A stretch of 64,000 bases of DNA from Pseudoips prasinana (Eukaryota > Arthropoda > Insecta > Lepidoptera > Nolidae): the NCBI GenBank assembly GCA_951640165.1, contig OX621242.1:12517501-12581500 (forward strand), given 5' to 3'. Shown one piece after another: positions 32,540-44,655 of the stretch. The translations under genes and the position numbers were made by a program. The notes under the pieces were generated by a model, which ran no database searches, was not told where the DNA came from, and saw only the letters and a list, made by a program, of their open reading frames with translations. How positions within the stretch are numbered: position 1 is the first letter of the stretch; every line of letters begins with the position of its first letter.

Positions 32540-32690
32540 CCTGTTACAGTGTTACAGGGTATGAAAGGGTAACCCTTTCGGAAGTGGTTCATTACACCCG
32601 TTCGAAGGTGTAACTCGTATCATAGGGTTTATTTTTTAAGCGCTTAAAAATACCCGTTCAAAAACCCGTTCAACGAGTATCCGGACGGTC
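32540..32690. repeat. GGGTAACCC-rich irregular repeat, second copy
   Basis: It carries gggtatgaaagggtaaccct, cacccgttcgaaggtgtaac, tacccgttcaaaaacccgtt and caacgagtatccggac. It resembles 20470-20690 and meets an RTE tail at the same kind of junction (ggtccctggttgcggg here, ggttgcgggcagggaccgg there). Confidence 0.55.
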
Positions 32691-32691
32691 C

Positions 32692-32812
32692 CTGGTTGCG
32701 GGAAGCCGCTGGATGCGGGCACCGCAGGACCGGCTATTGTGGAGATCCTTGGGGGAAGCCTTTGTCCAGCAGTGGACGTCTTTCGGCTGATATGATGATG
32801 ATGATGGTGCAG
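32692..32812 (+). mobile_element. RTE LINE 3' tail
   Basis: It carries gaagccgctggatgcgggca, ccgcaggaccggctattgtg, gaagcctttgtccagcagtg and gctgatatgatgatgatgat. This is the last 120 bp of an RTE element with its microsatellite end. Confidence 0.8.
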
Positions 32813-32819
32813 AACAAAA

Positions 32820-34247
32820 AAGATGCGGTTTTGGTAGACAAAATAAAATGTTTACAAAAATCACATCATTATTTAAACTAAGTATATATATATTTTTTTA
32901 ATTTAAACAATAGAAAAGTTGTGAAAGAGATGTGCACGAAGGTTGATAAGTTTAGTTTTAAGTAAAGACAAATTGCTTTAAAAAAACACGTGCTTGTTAC
33001 CAAATTGTAGCTTAATTCATTAGATTTTTTTTACAAAAGTCGTGCAAATCCATCGAACAACTTTTCAATTGCTTACATTCATACTCACATTCATCCTATT
33101 CAATGCACTTAACATGATACTGTTTTCAGTAAGATAAAAATAATATTTCCCTAGTTCAGGAAAACGCTGTGTTGTACCTCACTAACTCATATGTATCTTT
33201 CTTCGTTATGGTTCGTTGATATATTGATGCTTATAATAAATATTTATGGCCTGGAAACATTAGATATAATGGTTTGGGATTCAGACAGATAATCCCTACT
33301 TCCTACTAATGTTATGAATATAAAAGTTTGTATATTTGTTACGCAATCACACGATAATGGCTCATAGGATTTGTATGAAGTATACACAGATTTACATCCA
33401 GGTAAAATGTTACGTTCCGGTGGGAATACCAAAACGCGCAAGTGCCACAACGGCTGAAGTTCTTGCTATTTTTGTGACATGTTCCATTTCTATTTGGATT
33501 CAGTTCTAAAGATAACGCGGAGTGAATCTAGTAAGATTATAAATTTAAAATCGTGTAATGGAATTATTTTTCCCGAACGCCCTATAAAAACTTTCCTAAA
33601 TTTTCTTCATGCAATATGGTCTTGTAAGCTATGTAAAAATAAAGAAAATAATTATAATTAATTATTAATGGCTAAGAATGCCAAAATAGATGAATGAATA
33701 GGCTTCAAATTCAGCGTAATCTACTGCAAAACAGACTTGATTAAGCTAGCCCTTTAATAAAACAATATTCTAATAGCGATAGGAAAGTTCCATAAAATCA
33801 AATCCTTTATAAGTTTCAAATAGTTATTGTTAATAGAAGCTGAGATATGCCTGTACAAGATAGACGGGTGGACAGACTTGCACCATAAGGATTTATTTTT
33901 CCATCTTGGTACGGAACCCTGAAAAACGAAAATAAGCGCAAAAGGGAAATACTAATTCAGCTATTATGCAACGAAATAACAAACCTAAGAGAATTATTTT
34001 TTTATATTCTAAATTTTACGGTCAGACTCGTTATCCTAGAGATTGTGTAGGAATTGTCTGATACGAATGGGGTATTATTCTTCGAGCATTTAGACAGGTA
34101 TTATTAGAAGAATGGCAGAGTAAAAAAGTATTTATTACTCAAACTGTCAAGCGGAGTTATTATATTATTGTGATAAGAGTCACGGGCAATAATTCATTTG
34201 AGAGACTGACTTCAGAATGTCGCTATTAGGTATTTATTTATTAAATA
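32820..34247. other. AT-rich stretch, family G remnant only
   Basis: A short end of family G (ttggtacggaaccctgaaaa) lies at about 33895-33920. Otherwise nothing is recognised. Confidence 0.45.
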
Positions 34248-34577
34248 CTAGCTGTGCCCCGCGGTTTTACCCGCGTTGAACTTTATAAATTATCACAGCT
34301 CCTCCCCCGTAGATGATAGCTTGATAATATATAGCCTATATGTTGACCCGACCTCTTCGTAAGTATATTCGTAAATTTCGCAAAATTTGAAGTAAATCCA
34401 TGGAGTACTTTTTGAGTTTAGCCCGGACATACATACAGACAAACAGATAAACAGACAAAAAATTTAAAATTATATTTTTGGCTTCGATATCGATTGTAGA
34501 TCACGCCCCAAGTATCTTTTTAAAAATATATTCAATGTACAGTTTTAACTTTCCTACGATTTCATTATATGTATAGA
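34248..34577 (-). mobile_element. Non-autonomous Helitron, 330 bp
   Basis: On the minus strand it begins TCtatacatataat (34577) and ends with a GC hairpin (cgcgggtaaaaccgcg) followed by gggcacagCTAG (34248). It is flanked by A on the 5' side and T on the 3' side. A TC start, a hairpin and a CTRR end without terminal inverted repeats are the Helitron signature. The same ends bound the 52754-55896 element, which carries helicase remnants, so that family may have mobilised this one. Confidence 0.85.
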
Positions 34578-34585
34578 TAAATAAG

Positions 34586-34690
34586 GTTTAAGAATAATAC
34601 CTATACTGACATATGACGTCACTTTTAGTGGAGCTAGAGATGCTCCACTAAAAGTAACGTCATATGTCAGTATAGGTATTATTCTTAAAC
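34586..34690. repeat. 105-bp near-perfect hairpin
   Basis: Arms of about 49 bp (gtttaagaataatacctata ... agtggagc) and their complement flank the 7-base centre tagagat, with one mismatch. It lies 8 bp beyond the 5' end of the small Helitron. It could be a foldback MITE or a hairpin RNA locus. No TSD is clear. Confidence 0.8.
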
Positions 34691-34694
34691 TTAA

Positions 34695-35419
34695 AAGGGG
34701 TAGATTCTGTTTTGTTTTAATTTTGTATTATTTTTATTTCCTTAGTTCATTTTTATTTAAAATTGTTGTGCACTATTTGTAACCCATTACATATAAGCTC
34801 TCACTATGACAAAGGTTTGCTGGAAGAAAACTCATAGTTGAGTTAAGCTCGCCTGTGTACAAGATATATCTAATCTCTTATATAAATAAATATGTATTTC
34901 TCTGTGCAATAAACAATAAATAAATAAATATCAACTTGAAAAACTCAAGTAGGTTTGCGTAAGCAACGTCGATATCTTACTCACTTAGTGTGATAAACAT
35001 TTGGTTTAAAAGATCACTTTCTTTTTTTTGAGCATTAATTTGGACGATGGACACTAACCCCAAAACTTGGCAAACTTTTATTGTTATCAATTTTTTGCAC
35101 CACTCAACACATTTTCACGGATGCTTAGCACCTGAGCTAAAGTTTTCCCTAACGGTTGAAGTAGCAGCAATCGCTTCCTCACCACCTGTTGCCTTTTAAA
35201 GACCTTCACCCAAATCTTTTCATGAAAGAACATAATATTGAAGCATTATTGAACTAAATTTTCGCCTAACTTTTAGATTAGTGAGTAGAATAATCCTGGG
35301 TATCTTTCTCTAAATACTTACCTTCATGGTAAGTATTTAGAGAAAAAAACTGCTTCGCACACACGCTTTCAATGCTTGATGTAGCAGATAATAAGAGGTC
35401 GGGTTATAAAATGATTTTG
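34695..35419. other. Unassigned AT-rich stretch
   Basis: There is a short inverted repeat around 35305-35345 (aaatacttaccttcatggta agtattt). There is no gene. Confidence 0.4.
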
Positions 35420-35890
35420 GAATTTTACTGTAAAGGCGCTCATAGCCAGATGCTCTCACCGGTCTGTAAGTGATTGGCGAGGTTATCCAACTAGGCGCGC
35501 GGTCGGTCCATAGATGGGTGACCGCCAAAGTGGTTTATTTTCTGAGCGTCTCCGTGTTTCGGAGGTCACGTTAAGCTGTTGGTCCCGGTTGTAGCCATTA
35601 GGCAACAGTCCTTAAGCCATGTCGAAGGCCTACTAGGCGGCTTGAACAACTCAGACACTAGGGTGCCCACACGATAAGTTAGCAACTATAAAGCGAATTT
35701 CTCAGTAAGCCCAAAGTCTGGGAGTTAGTGGTAATTACACACCCGTGCTACGGAAAACCGTCGGTACTGTACCTAACATCTTTCCGATCCTGTCGCTAGC
35801 CGTCCCATCGGATCATCAGAGTGCCATCGCTCTAGATCCTAGAAAGTGCCTCTAGGTTTTCATACACACAATAATATATCCAGCACAGAT
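35420..35890 (+). repeat. SINE family E fragment joined to SINE family F body
   Basis: Positions 35420-35655 are family E (gcggtcggtccatagatggg, tgaccgccaaagtggtttat, ctgagcgtctccgtgtttcg, taggcggcttgaacaact). From about 35660 to 35890 the sequence is family F body (agcccaaagtctgggagtta, cgtcccatcggatcatcaga, agatcctagaaagtgcctct). The same E-F pairing, in reverse orientation, occurs at 13930-14415. Confidence 0.6.
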
Positions 35891-35967
35891 GGCTAGTCTT
35901 CATGAAACCGGCCGCCGTAACCGAAATTCAATATTAATTAATATTAATTATTTAATATTAATTATTT

Positions 35968-36176
35968 AGGGACAATGTCACACAGATCATCCTAGCCCCA
36001 AACTAAGCAAAGCTTGTACTATGGGTACCAGGCGACGATATACATACTTATATAGATAGATAAATACTTATATACATAGAAAACATCCATGACTCAGAAA
36101 CAAATATTCGTGCTCATCACACAAATATTTGCACTTACCGGGATTCGAACCCAGGACCACCAGCACTCAATCATTA
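35968..36176 (-). mobile_element. SINE family C, truncated at head
   Basis: The minus strand carries ggtcctgggttcgaatcccg, the B-box, then gtaagtgcaaatatttgtg, tgactcatgg in reverse order, cgtcgcctggtacccatagt and gatcatcctagccccaaac on the plus strand. The A-box end is missing. Confidence 0.75.
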
Positions 36177-36454
36177 TTATGATAGAATTTTTATTGCCAC
36201 TGCATTGAAACATTATTACATAGGTTAGCTGAAATTTTATAGAAGCATATTTACATCCAATCCCACGATTTACCTACATATAACATGAGTGAATATCTGA
36301 ATTACTTTGCCGAACCGTAATAATTCAGTGAACAGGATAAAATCACTATAATGGAATAAATCCCATTATCATTTATTCAATACAATTGACAATAAAACGT
36401 AGCGAAGTAATTTTCAATTCTCCATTCATATTTATGATTGTTTTCTGTATTTTC

Positions 36455-36720
36455 GATGATTAAGCGGTTCGAGCGGTGTAAGCTGTTTGAACGAGCCTTT
36501 ATGCCCGGGATGTTGTAGGTTCGATTCGCGCCCGAGTAAATAAAAAATATTGGGGTGCTCATAGTTTGTTTCATTCACCACTCCGTAAGTAATGTATTAT
36601 CTAAAGCACCTGGCAGGTGGTCGGTCTATTCATGGGTGACCGATAAAGTGGTTTAATTTCTGAAAATCCGTGCTTTAGAGGGAAGGGTCAAGGTGTCGGT
36701 TCTGGATATTGTCGTTGAGG
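36455..36720 (+). mobile_element. SINE family E with tRNA-like head
   Basis: The head aagcggttcgagcggtgtaa ... gtaggttcgattcgcgcccg is followed by the family E body (caggtggtcggtctattcat, gggtgaccgataaagtggtt, tctgaaaatccgtgctttag). It shows that family E is tRNA-headed. Confidence 0.6.
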
Positions 36721-36817
36721 GCTTTGGAAAGGCTGAATGTATGCAAAAGATATCTTTTAATGAAATATACATATTATTATTCTAGGTTCTCAACTTTATT
36801 ACAAAAGCATAGGTTCA

Positions 36818-36864
36818 ATTTCAATTGGGGAAATTTGACAGATTAGCGTAGCTGGCGTCTGTAC
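36818..36864 (+). repeat. MITE M1, right-end fragment
   Basis: Contains aattggggaaatttgacaga and ttagcgtagctggcgtctg, followed by TA. The gatgt segment between gctg and gctgg is lost. Confidence 0.65.
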
Positions 36865-36869
36865 AATAG

Positions 36870-37845
36870 AGAAGTTTCGTAATAGGTTTGATGATTATAG
36901 ATTGCTTTTTAACTAATGAATTAGGCCACAATTCACCGCCATGGCCAAATGCCACTGTATTAGGACATTACTTTTTATTAGTATATAAGAAACTAGCGAG
37001 CCTTACAGAAGTCGCATATGATGTATCTGATATGTTATCTTTCCATATAACAAAAATTGAGATACATTGTATGTGAAGTCAATTTATTCATAATGTGATT
37101 GGTCGAATATATCATCGCATACACTATGTTGGCCGATAGTACGTCGTGGTTCCACACTACGAACCTTACGCAAAATGGGTTGGCATTATATGACACGCGT
37201 CGCCACTACAGCCATCTCTCCGCCACCGCATGCGTTCATTGGTCAAATCAAATAGCGCGCGATTTCCTGGTTTTCTGCAACCCATTTCCAAAATCACTCC
37301 CAAAAAATATCTAGCTACTGTGACGAAATATTTAACACATGAAAAAAAACATCTGTGTAAATTACCGTAGGCGTTACACAAGCTGAATCTCATAAAAAAA
37401 GGCTTAAACGCAGAGATTAACTCACAGATGGCAAAGAGAGACATTCTATAAGTTTTTCAAAACATAAAAACAGAACTATTTTCGCTAACAAAGCTGAGTA
37501 GGTGGAATCCAATTTCAGTTCTAAATAAACATATTCTTATTTTGAAAGGCACACGGGCGTGCCAAAGGCGGTGAGCTTTTAAATTGTTTGTTTAGGAGAT
37601 AAGGTTTTGAATATTTGTGCTACGTCGGCTTTACTGAAAAACATTTACCAACAGGACTATGAAAGTGCTGTTCGGAATATTTGAAAATGTATCTACTGGG
37701 CCTATGCATAAGCCATACATTTTGTAGCTTTGCATGGTTTAAACCATCGAGCTTCGAAAACTAAAGGCTGTCTAATAAATTCCCCCGGCAAACTACGTTG
37801 CAACCATCGGTTAACTGATATAGTTTTCTCACAACCTTTAAATAC
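36870..37845. other. Unassigned stretch
   Basis: No coding region or clear repeat recognised. Confidence 0.4.
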
Positions 37846-37849
37846 GGTG

Positions 37850-38103
37850 TGTACTTACCGTAGCTTAGTTGGTAGTGATCCTGCCTACGAAACTGGTGGT
37901 CCTGGGTTCGAATCCCGGTAAGTGCAAATATTTGTGTAATGAGCATGAATATTTGTTTCTGAGTCATGGATGTTTTCTATGTATATAAGTATTTATCTAT
38001 CTATATAAGTATGTATATCGTCGCCTGGTACCCATAGTACAAGCTTTGCTTAGTTTGGGGCTAGGATGATCTCTGTGACATTGTCCCCAGATATTATTAT
38101 TAT
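37850..38103 (+). mobile_element. SINE family C, reference copy
   Basis: The A-box is taccgtagcttagttggtag and the B-box is tcctgggttcgaatcccggt. The body carries ttctgagtcatggatgtttt and cgtcgcctggtacccatagt, and it ends in an ATT run. The tRNA head is well kept, but the fused body marks it as a SINE. Confidence 0.85.
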
Positions 38104-38142
38104 TAACCAAAACTTGTGGAAACTTAAGCTTGTATATGAAAT

Positions 38143-38382
38143 TTGGTATATTTGCTATTATACGTTGAAGAAAGAAGAGGCGAGTGGCATTGCAAAATAA
38201 AAGCAGGAACAAGAGTACTCCATAATTTTTCGCTGCAACCACGACTATTTGCAATGCTTAAAAACTTTGAAGAAGCATGCCGAGACCAATACGCTATGTC
38301 TGATGAGATGCTAAGAACAAAATACAGCCAAGTATTTCTGAATTTTGAGACACCTGTAAGTCTGGAGTATCGCTTTATGTAA
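38143..38382 (+). other. Candidate exon or coding fragment, unrecognised
   Basis: An 80-codon open frame whose middle part has protein-like composition (FSLQPRLFAMLKNFEEACRD, YAMSDEMLRTKYSQVF), unlike the AT-rich noise around it. A GTAAGT donor-like site lies at 38356-38361 and an AAAAGCAG acceptor-like site at about 38207. It would then be an exon of about 145 bp. The polypyrimidine tract is poor and I recognise no family. It could instead be a fragment of an old transposon gene. Confidence 0.3.
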
Positions 38383-39218
38383 CTGCCCTTCTTATCTTGC
38401 TGAGATATCGACCCATACATCCCGTGCTGCCTAATATGGTACGATCAAAATTTAATTTAATTACCATCAATACTATTATAAGAAAGAAGAACTCCAAATA
38501 AAGGCGTACAGTTGTTTGTAATGCTTTCCTAGGAGCATTATCTGCTAACCTGCTACTTGAATTTGGAAGAATATATGCAAATTCCCAATTGGTACCGGTT
38601 TTGTTTTTGAGATGAACGCTGTATTAATAAGGGCCAGACACTTAGGGTCAATTATTATTACTGTATGTTCTTTAAGTTCTTAGATTTCTGAAATATTATA
38701 TAACCATTCTTAAACCACAAAAAATTGTATATATATTTCGAAAGAATTCACGGGACCCTCGATATGTGTGTCACGCACTCATGCACAACATGATAGCAGT
38801 TAAGGATTCTATTTCAAATAAAAAAGTATTAATTATCTTTAAAATGCCTTAAATATAAATAACTAATTGCGACCTTTGTTATTTCGACCGTCTGCATAAT
38901 TAATTCAGGTAAACTTTACCTTCTAGAGCGTGTATTGTGAGGTGTGAACTGAGGGCTTTATTTTGTTTCGTAAATATTTACTTGCTTCGCTCACTCGTCT
39001 TGTTTTCTGCCGTGCAAATTAGACCAACCTGCTTAATTAAGTTAATCCTACTTCAGTACGTACCTATCATATAGTATTTTGGTCGCGAGTTCAACTGTAT
39101 ATATAATTAGAGATTCCCGGGTTTGAGTCTTACTTATACCTTATTAGTTATCTACAACATGCAACATTCATTTCCGATTAAAAATCTTAGAATAATGAAA
39201 TTAATGGTTCTACTTTAC
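38383..39218. other. Unassigned stretch
   Basis: AT-rich, no recognisable feature. Confidence 0.4.
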
Positions 39219-39460
39219 GGGCCTGTTGGCCTTTCACGCCGCAGGTCGTGAGTTCGATTCCCACCCGGGACAGATATTTGTGTGCATGAACATGTCTGTT
39301 TGTCCTGAGTCTGGGTGATAATTAGCTATATAAGTATGCTATTACAAAAGAAAAAAAGTATATGTAGTAATCAGTTATCTGGTTTCCATGGTACAAGCTC
39401 TGCTTAGTTTGGGGTCAGATGGCCGTGTTTATAATGTCCCAAGATATTATTATTATTATC
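39219..39460 (+). mobile_element. SINE family A with deleted A-box
   Basis: The head runs ggcctgttggcctttcacgc, so about 20 bp with the A-box are missing. The B-box gtgagttcgattcccacccg and the full body follow. Confidence 0.75.
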
Positions 39461-40620
39461 ATAGAAAGGTAGATAATGAAATATTTAGCACAATTGTATA
39501 TAGAGCAATAAACGATTGTATAGCAATAACGAGCATGTACACGAGTTCTACGAAAATACGAGGGTCATTTTTTAATATAAACTCCTCGCAGTACTTTTAA
39601 ATCCTTAACATTTTATACGGTCTCTAAACCCTAAGATGACTCCCAAGTCCGTGGTTAGTGGGCAATAAAAATGCCATAAGAATCTTTAGTATATCGCAAA
39701 TAGTGCCCAAGGCTATAACAAAGTTTAAATGTAAAAGTTACGAACATCGAGTAGATACTACGGAGTTCGCATGTAAAACCAAAATACTTTACTGAGGTAA
39801 AATCTGAAAACGGTTAGTGGAAGATTGTCCATAATTATACATTTAATAGAATATTATGATCATTTGTCGTGTACTGTATGCACTTGTACCCTCCTATTTC
39901 AGGTTCGTCCCTGTCCAGGACAACTTTCTTCCATGTAGGAGAGATATGTTAGAGGGTTATGTTAGAGATTCAGCATTCACAACAAAACGTGAACTTCGAA
40001 TTATCTTAGGCCTTTAAAAGGTGCCCAAGCTATTCATATAGGTACTTACTAAAATTTTTTTCCAGTAATTAACAGAAATAACTCTTGATCTCGAGCTGAA
40101 TTAATTGGCCGAAATTATATTTTTAACGATACTATTTTACTCACTCGGCCGCTTAGATACGGTAACTAAACGTTGCTTGACACACTACAGGGTTACCAGC
40201 AACAGAGTTTGACAGCAGGCACGTTAGGTATTTTATCCATCTGTTCATAAAATTTCACACATTCGCCCAAAAGCCACTACGCCTTTAAAACTCATACCAA
40301 TACCGTACGAATTAGGTAGATTCGTAATACCTACACACGTACGACATGAATTGATTCCATGCGTTTTTTGGGGAGAAAAACACCCAGTAGCCCAAAGTCT
40401 GTAATATGGCGGTGCTATGTGTCTTGCATCGCAGAGCTGCGCCTAAACTCTCCCCAGTCATGTCAACTAGCCGCACCGTAGGATTGTGAAACTCACTCCT
40501 ACTCGAGTTTATTCACTCAAGCCTATACTATAACATGTCGTGCTTAGTTAACTAGTCTTCTTTATGATTTGCCACTGTAGTCAGCATTTAGCGAGGAGTT
40601 CTATTGTATAGATAAAAAAA
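39461..40620. other. Unassigned stretch
   Basis: No gene or repeat boundary recognised upstream of the CR1-like LINE. The 5' limit of that element is uncertain. Confidence 0.4.
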
Positions 40621-40633
40621 CTTAAAGAAAATA

Positions 40634-41820
40634 TGATGTGCACGTTGTGTAAATGTAGATATGATTTGGAATGTGCAGGTATATCTAAAGATTACTTCCA
40701 AGAATCAATGACCGTAGAAATTAAAAAATCCTGGAAATGTCAGTCATGTATCTGTACTTAATATGCCTAAAACAGGAGACACAAACTCTCCTTTACGCAC
40801 CCTGAGAAATGACTACATTCAGCATATAGCGGCATTTACAGAAGAAAATAATATAACCTTTAGGAAAAGATCAGTAAATTGTAACAATGACACCATTGCT
40901 TCAGAAGAGTTAAGTATATTGGGAGACACATTACCAACTGAGGAAAACCCGCAAAAATTAAATAATACGCAACCCCAAATGAGTTTACAGAGTCTCAGCG
41001 AGTTAATAGTACTTCGTTTAGAAGAAAACAAAAAATCTATGATAAAAGAATTACAAATTACAATACAAACCGAAGTAAATAGAGCTATTAGTGAACTAAG
41101 AAAAGACTTGGATTATAAAACAAACGCCCTAATCACGCAGAATAAACAAAGGCAACAAGAAATAGAAAATATTAATAAAAAATTGCAAAAACTACAAATG
41201 GAAAATGAAAGACTGAAATTGGAAATAAGACAAATTTCGATATCAACGCCTCAAAAACCAAAACATCCTGAAAACAACTTTAAAAAAATCGTACTCTATG
41301 GTCTTACTGATTACCATGAACCTTTTAACGATCTTCACAACAAACTAATAGAAGTATTTCAAGAAATTATGAACATAGATTTAACAGGGTACATTGAAGA
41401 TATATATAGAATAGGAAAAAGAGACACTAGAAAGCGGCCATTAGTGATTGAATTACTTAGTAAAAGAATGACTAAATTCTATTAATTTCGTTATAAATAA
41501 CAGCAGATACTTCCTAGTCACTGGTTTATCAGTATCTGAATTCTTAGATATAGAAACACGGAAAGAAAGAGCACAATTGCGAGAAGATATGATAAAAGCT
41601 AGAAAAAATGGACACTTTGCAATTATCAGGAATAATAAACTATATATAGACGGCAAACCAATAAACACAAATAACTTCAAATATAAAAATACAAATTTAA
41701 ATTCTATGGATAATAAAACAATAACTACGCCGGATAACAGCGATCGATTTTGCAATGAAAGCTTAACACACGAAACCGAAATCAATACATTTCGCAAACA
41801 AAGACCAACCATTTAAAATA
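40634..41820 (+). pseudogene. CR1-like ORF1: PHD finger, coiled coil, RNA-binding region; frameshifted
   Basis: The first frame (40634-40762) encodes the end of a PHD-type finger: CTLCKCRYDLECAGIS ... WKCQSC. It then stops, and the frame moves to 40763-41485, starting MPKTGDTNSP, so one indel separates the zinc finger from the rest. A coiled-coil stretch follows (QRQQEIENINKKLQKLQMEN), then an L1-ORF1-like segment (KKIVLYGLTDYHE ... YRIGKRDTRKRPLVIELLS). A second shift near 41480 puts the tail into 41577-41816 (LREDMIKARKNGHFAIIRNN). It would bind element RNA if intact. Confidence 0.75.
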
Positions 41821-44655
41821 TTATTTCAGAACATCCAAAGCCTAAACAACAAGCTAGATCTACTCGAGACTTTGCTTACCGATAGTCTAAAATATCAAGC
41901 ACTAGGAATATCAGAGACCTGGCTTTCACAAGATAAACTAGAATTAGTCCAGCTAAGTGGATACAAATTAGCATCTTCTTACTGTCGAAGCACCCGGACT
42001 GGCGGCGGTGTCTGTATTTTACTTCAAGAACATATAGATTGTATACCAAGAAATTATCTAACTAATATGTCAATAGAATATGTTATTGAATTATGTGCTG
42101 TTGAATTGCAAAAGGAGAATTTGTTAATAATAATAATCTATTGGAATAGAAGAGAGGAAGAAGTATTTCTAAAACAATTAGTCCTAATTCTAAAACATAT
42201 AAACAATAAATATTCTAAATTTAATGTTATCATAGGTGGTGATTTTAATATTAATATTCTATCGGGCAACGTAAAATCGAATCAATTTTTAAACTTGATG
42301 CAGGAACATAAATTCAAACAATATATAAAAACTCCAACTCGTATAACAGCAACCTCGACAACTTGTTTGGATCTAATATTTACAAACTTTAGATATAGAG
42401 ATATGTACACAACAGTAGAAGAGCTAGGTTTCTCGGATCACAATAGTACTATATTACATTTAAAACTACCGCAAAATAAAACCTTGAACAAAAAATGCTG
42501 GTTCATAAAAAAAGGATTTTCAACGAAAAAAACATACTACTATTTAAATCAAAACTACAAGAAATAAATTGGAACAATATTATGACAAACGGAAAAAAAA
42601 TAAACGACAATTACGAAACGCTTAACAACATACTCTCTAAAATCTTAAATCAGTGCATACCGCTTAAAAAAATAAAATTAAAATCTGTTTATAAAAAATA
42701 TTAGCTAACTAATGGTATAAAAAAGTCTTGTAAAAATAAAAGGCTATTAAAGATTATAACAACTAAATACAAAAATGCTATTCTAACCCGGTATTATAAA
42801 AAGTACGAGAAAACTTTAAAGAAAACCGTAATAGCAGCAAAAAAACTACATTTTAAAAATCAAATGAAATCATTTACCAATAAAGTCAAAACCATGTGGA
42901 AAATTATAAATGAACGAACTAACAAGAAAATGCAATATGAAAAACGCAATATTACCTTAAAATGTAATAACAATTTAATATCCGATCCCAAGATGGTAGC
43001 CAACTGCTTCAATAATTTTTTTGCTTCAATTGGGGAAACCATCACAAACCCAACTATAATTAAATAGAAAGAATCACTATCACATATTTCTACAATAGCG
43101 AATACAATCTTTCTTCGTCCCGTTGACCCCTATGAGGTAAATAAAACGACTTGCGGAATAGATGAACTACCCCCACCTTGTTCAAAATGTGTGCAGATGA
43201 ATTAACTCTTTCTTTTTTTATACTCTTAAATCAGTCATTCGATGAGGGTGAATTCCCCAACCTTTTAAAAATTTCTATTGTCAAGCCTATTCATAAAAAG
43301 AACTCAAAAGATGACCCAAATAATTATCGTCCAATTGCCCTACTGCCAACGGCATCTAAAATTTTTGAAAAAGCCATGTGTAACAGGGTCTAAACCTTTT
43401 GTGAAAAATATAATATATTTAGTAATTGTCAAAACGGCTTTCGCAAAAATAGATCTACAATATTAGCCGTCTACAAATATATCCAAGAAGCAATTAATAT
43501 TATGAACGCAAAAAAATATTCAATAGGATTACTACTTGACATGACGAAAGCTTATGATAAAGTCCAATTTAATATACTGTTAAATAAACTACAAAACATG
43601 GGGATCCGCGGAAAATGCCATGAATGGTTTGAATCTTATTTAAAACATAGAAAACAACTAGTCGAGATAGAACACTACAACCATGAAACAAACGAAATAG
43701 AGCTCATCCGATCTGACAAAAAAGATATCAGTGCTTCAATCCCACAAGGAAGCGTAATAGGATGCTTGCTTTTCCTGGTGTACATTAATGATCTCCCTAA
43801 CAATATCCACGAACACTGTGTCATGTTCGCTGATGATATATCAATACTAACCTCATGTGAAACAAATGAAATTGTAAATGAAAATTAACTTCAATACTCA
43901 ACGCGACCACTAACTGGATGACCAAACACAACCTAGAAATTAACTTTAATAAAACTAAAATAATAACTTTTCACCCTTGGCAAAAAACACCTATAAATAT
44001 AAATTTAAGCTTCATGGGTTCTAAGTTAGAAGAAGTTAACACTTTCACCCTATTAGGCCTAGACATAGACACCCACATTAATTGGAAGTCACACGTCCAA
44101 AAAATTAAAATGAAATTATCGAAATTTTCCTACGCCCTACGGATAATTAAACAAACATCGGATCTAAAAACCGCGCTAACCATGTATTACGCGTATGGTT
44201 ACGCATGGTTGAAATATGGAGTAATATTATGGGGTAATAGTACTAATGCATCCACCTTATTTCCGTCACAGAAGAAATTAATAAGAATCCTAGTAAATAT
44301 CCAACAAACCGATAGCTGCAAGCTACATTTTCAAGAGCTAAAAATTTTAACCTTTCCCTGTATTTATATATTTGAGATATGTAAATTTGTCCGCAGTTAC
44401 CCAGAGTTTTTCGAAAAAAGAGGTGACAAACAAACGAGATATATCCTAAGACATAAAAATAGACTCATCTTACCCGACTCACGTCTGAACATGCACTCTG
44501 CTAGTACCCTAGTAATGTCCATAAAAATTTATAATAAGCTTCCAGAATCAATTAAAGATACAGACAAATACAATAGCTTTATAAAAAAACTAAAATACTT
44601 CCTACTTACTAAAACCTACTATAGTATAGACGAATATTTTAATGATAAAATATAA
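41816..44655 (+). pseudogene. CR1-like ORF2: endonuclease and reverse transcriptase, broken
   Basis: Endonuclease: FQNIQSLNNKLDLLE at the start, SETWL, GGDFNIN and FSDHN, all in one frame to about 42567. A frameshift leads to 42495-42704, then stops and shifts through 43070. RT: IVKPIHKKNSKDDPNNYRPI at about 43278-43340, a stop at 43391, then GFRKNRST after a shift, LLLDMTKAYD, SIPQGSVIGC and catalytic FADD at about 43829. A stop at 43886 separates the thumb and C-terminal part (43918-44655), which stays open for 245 codons. At least five disabling changes are visible, so it is inactive. Confidence 0.85.

Noticed and set aside
37855..37925. Possible tRNA gene
   Set aside because: It is the head of a SINE family C copy, with the body attached and other copies in the window.
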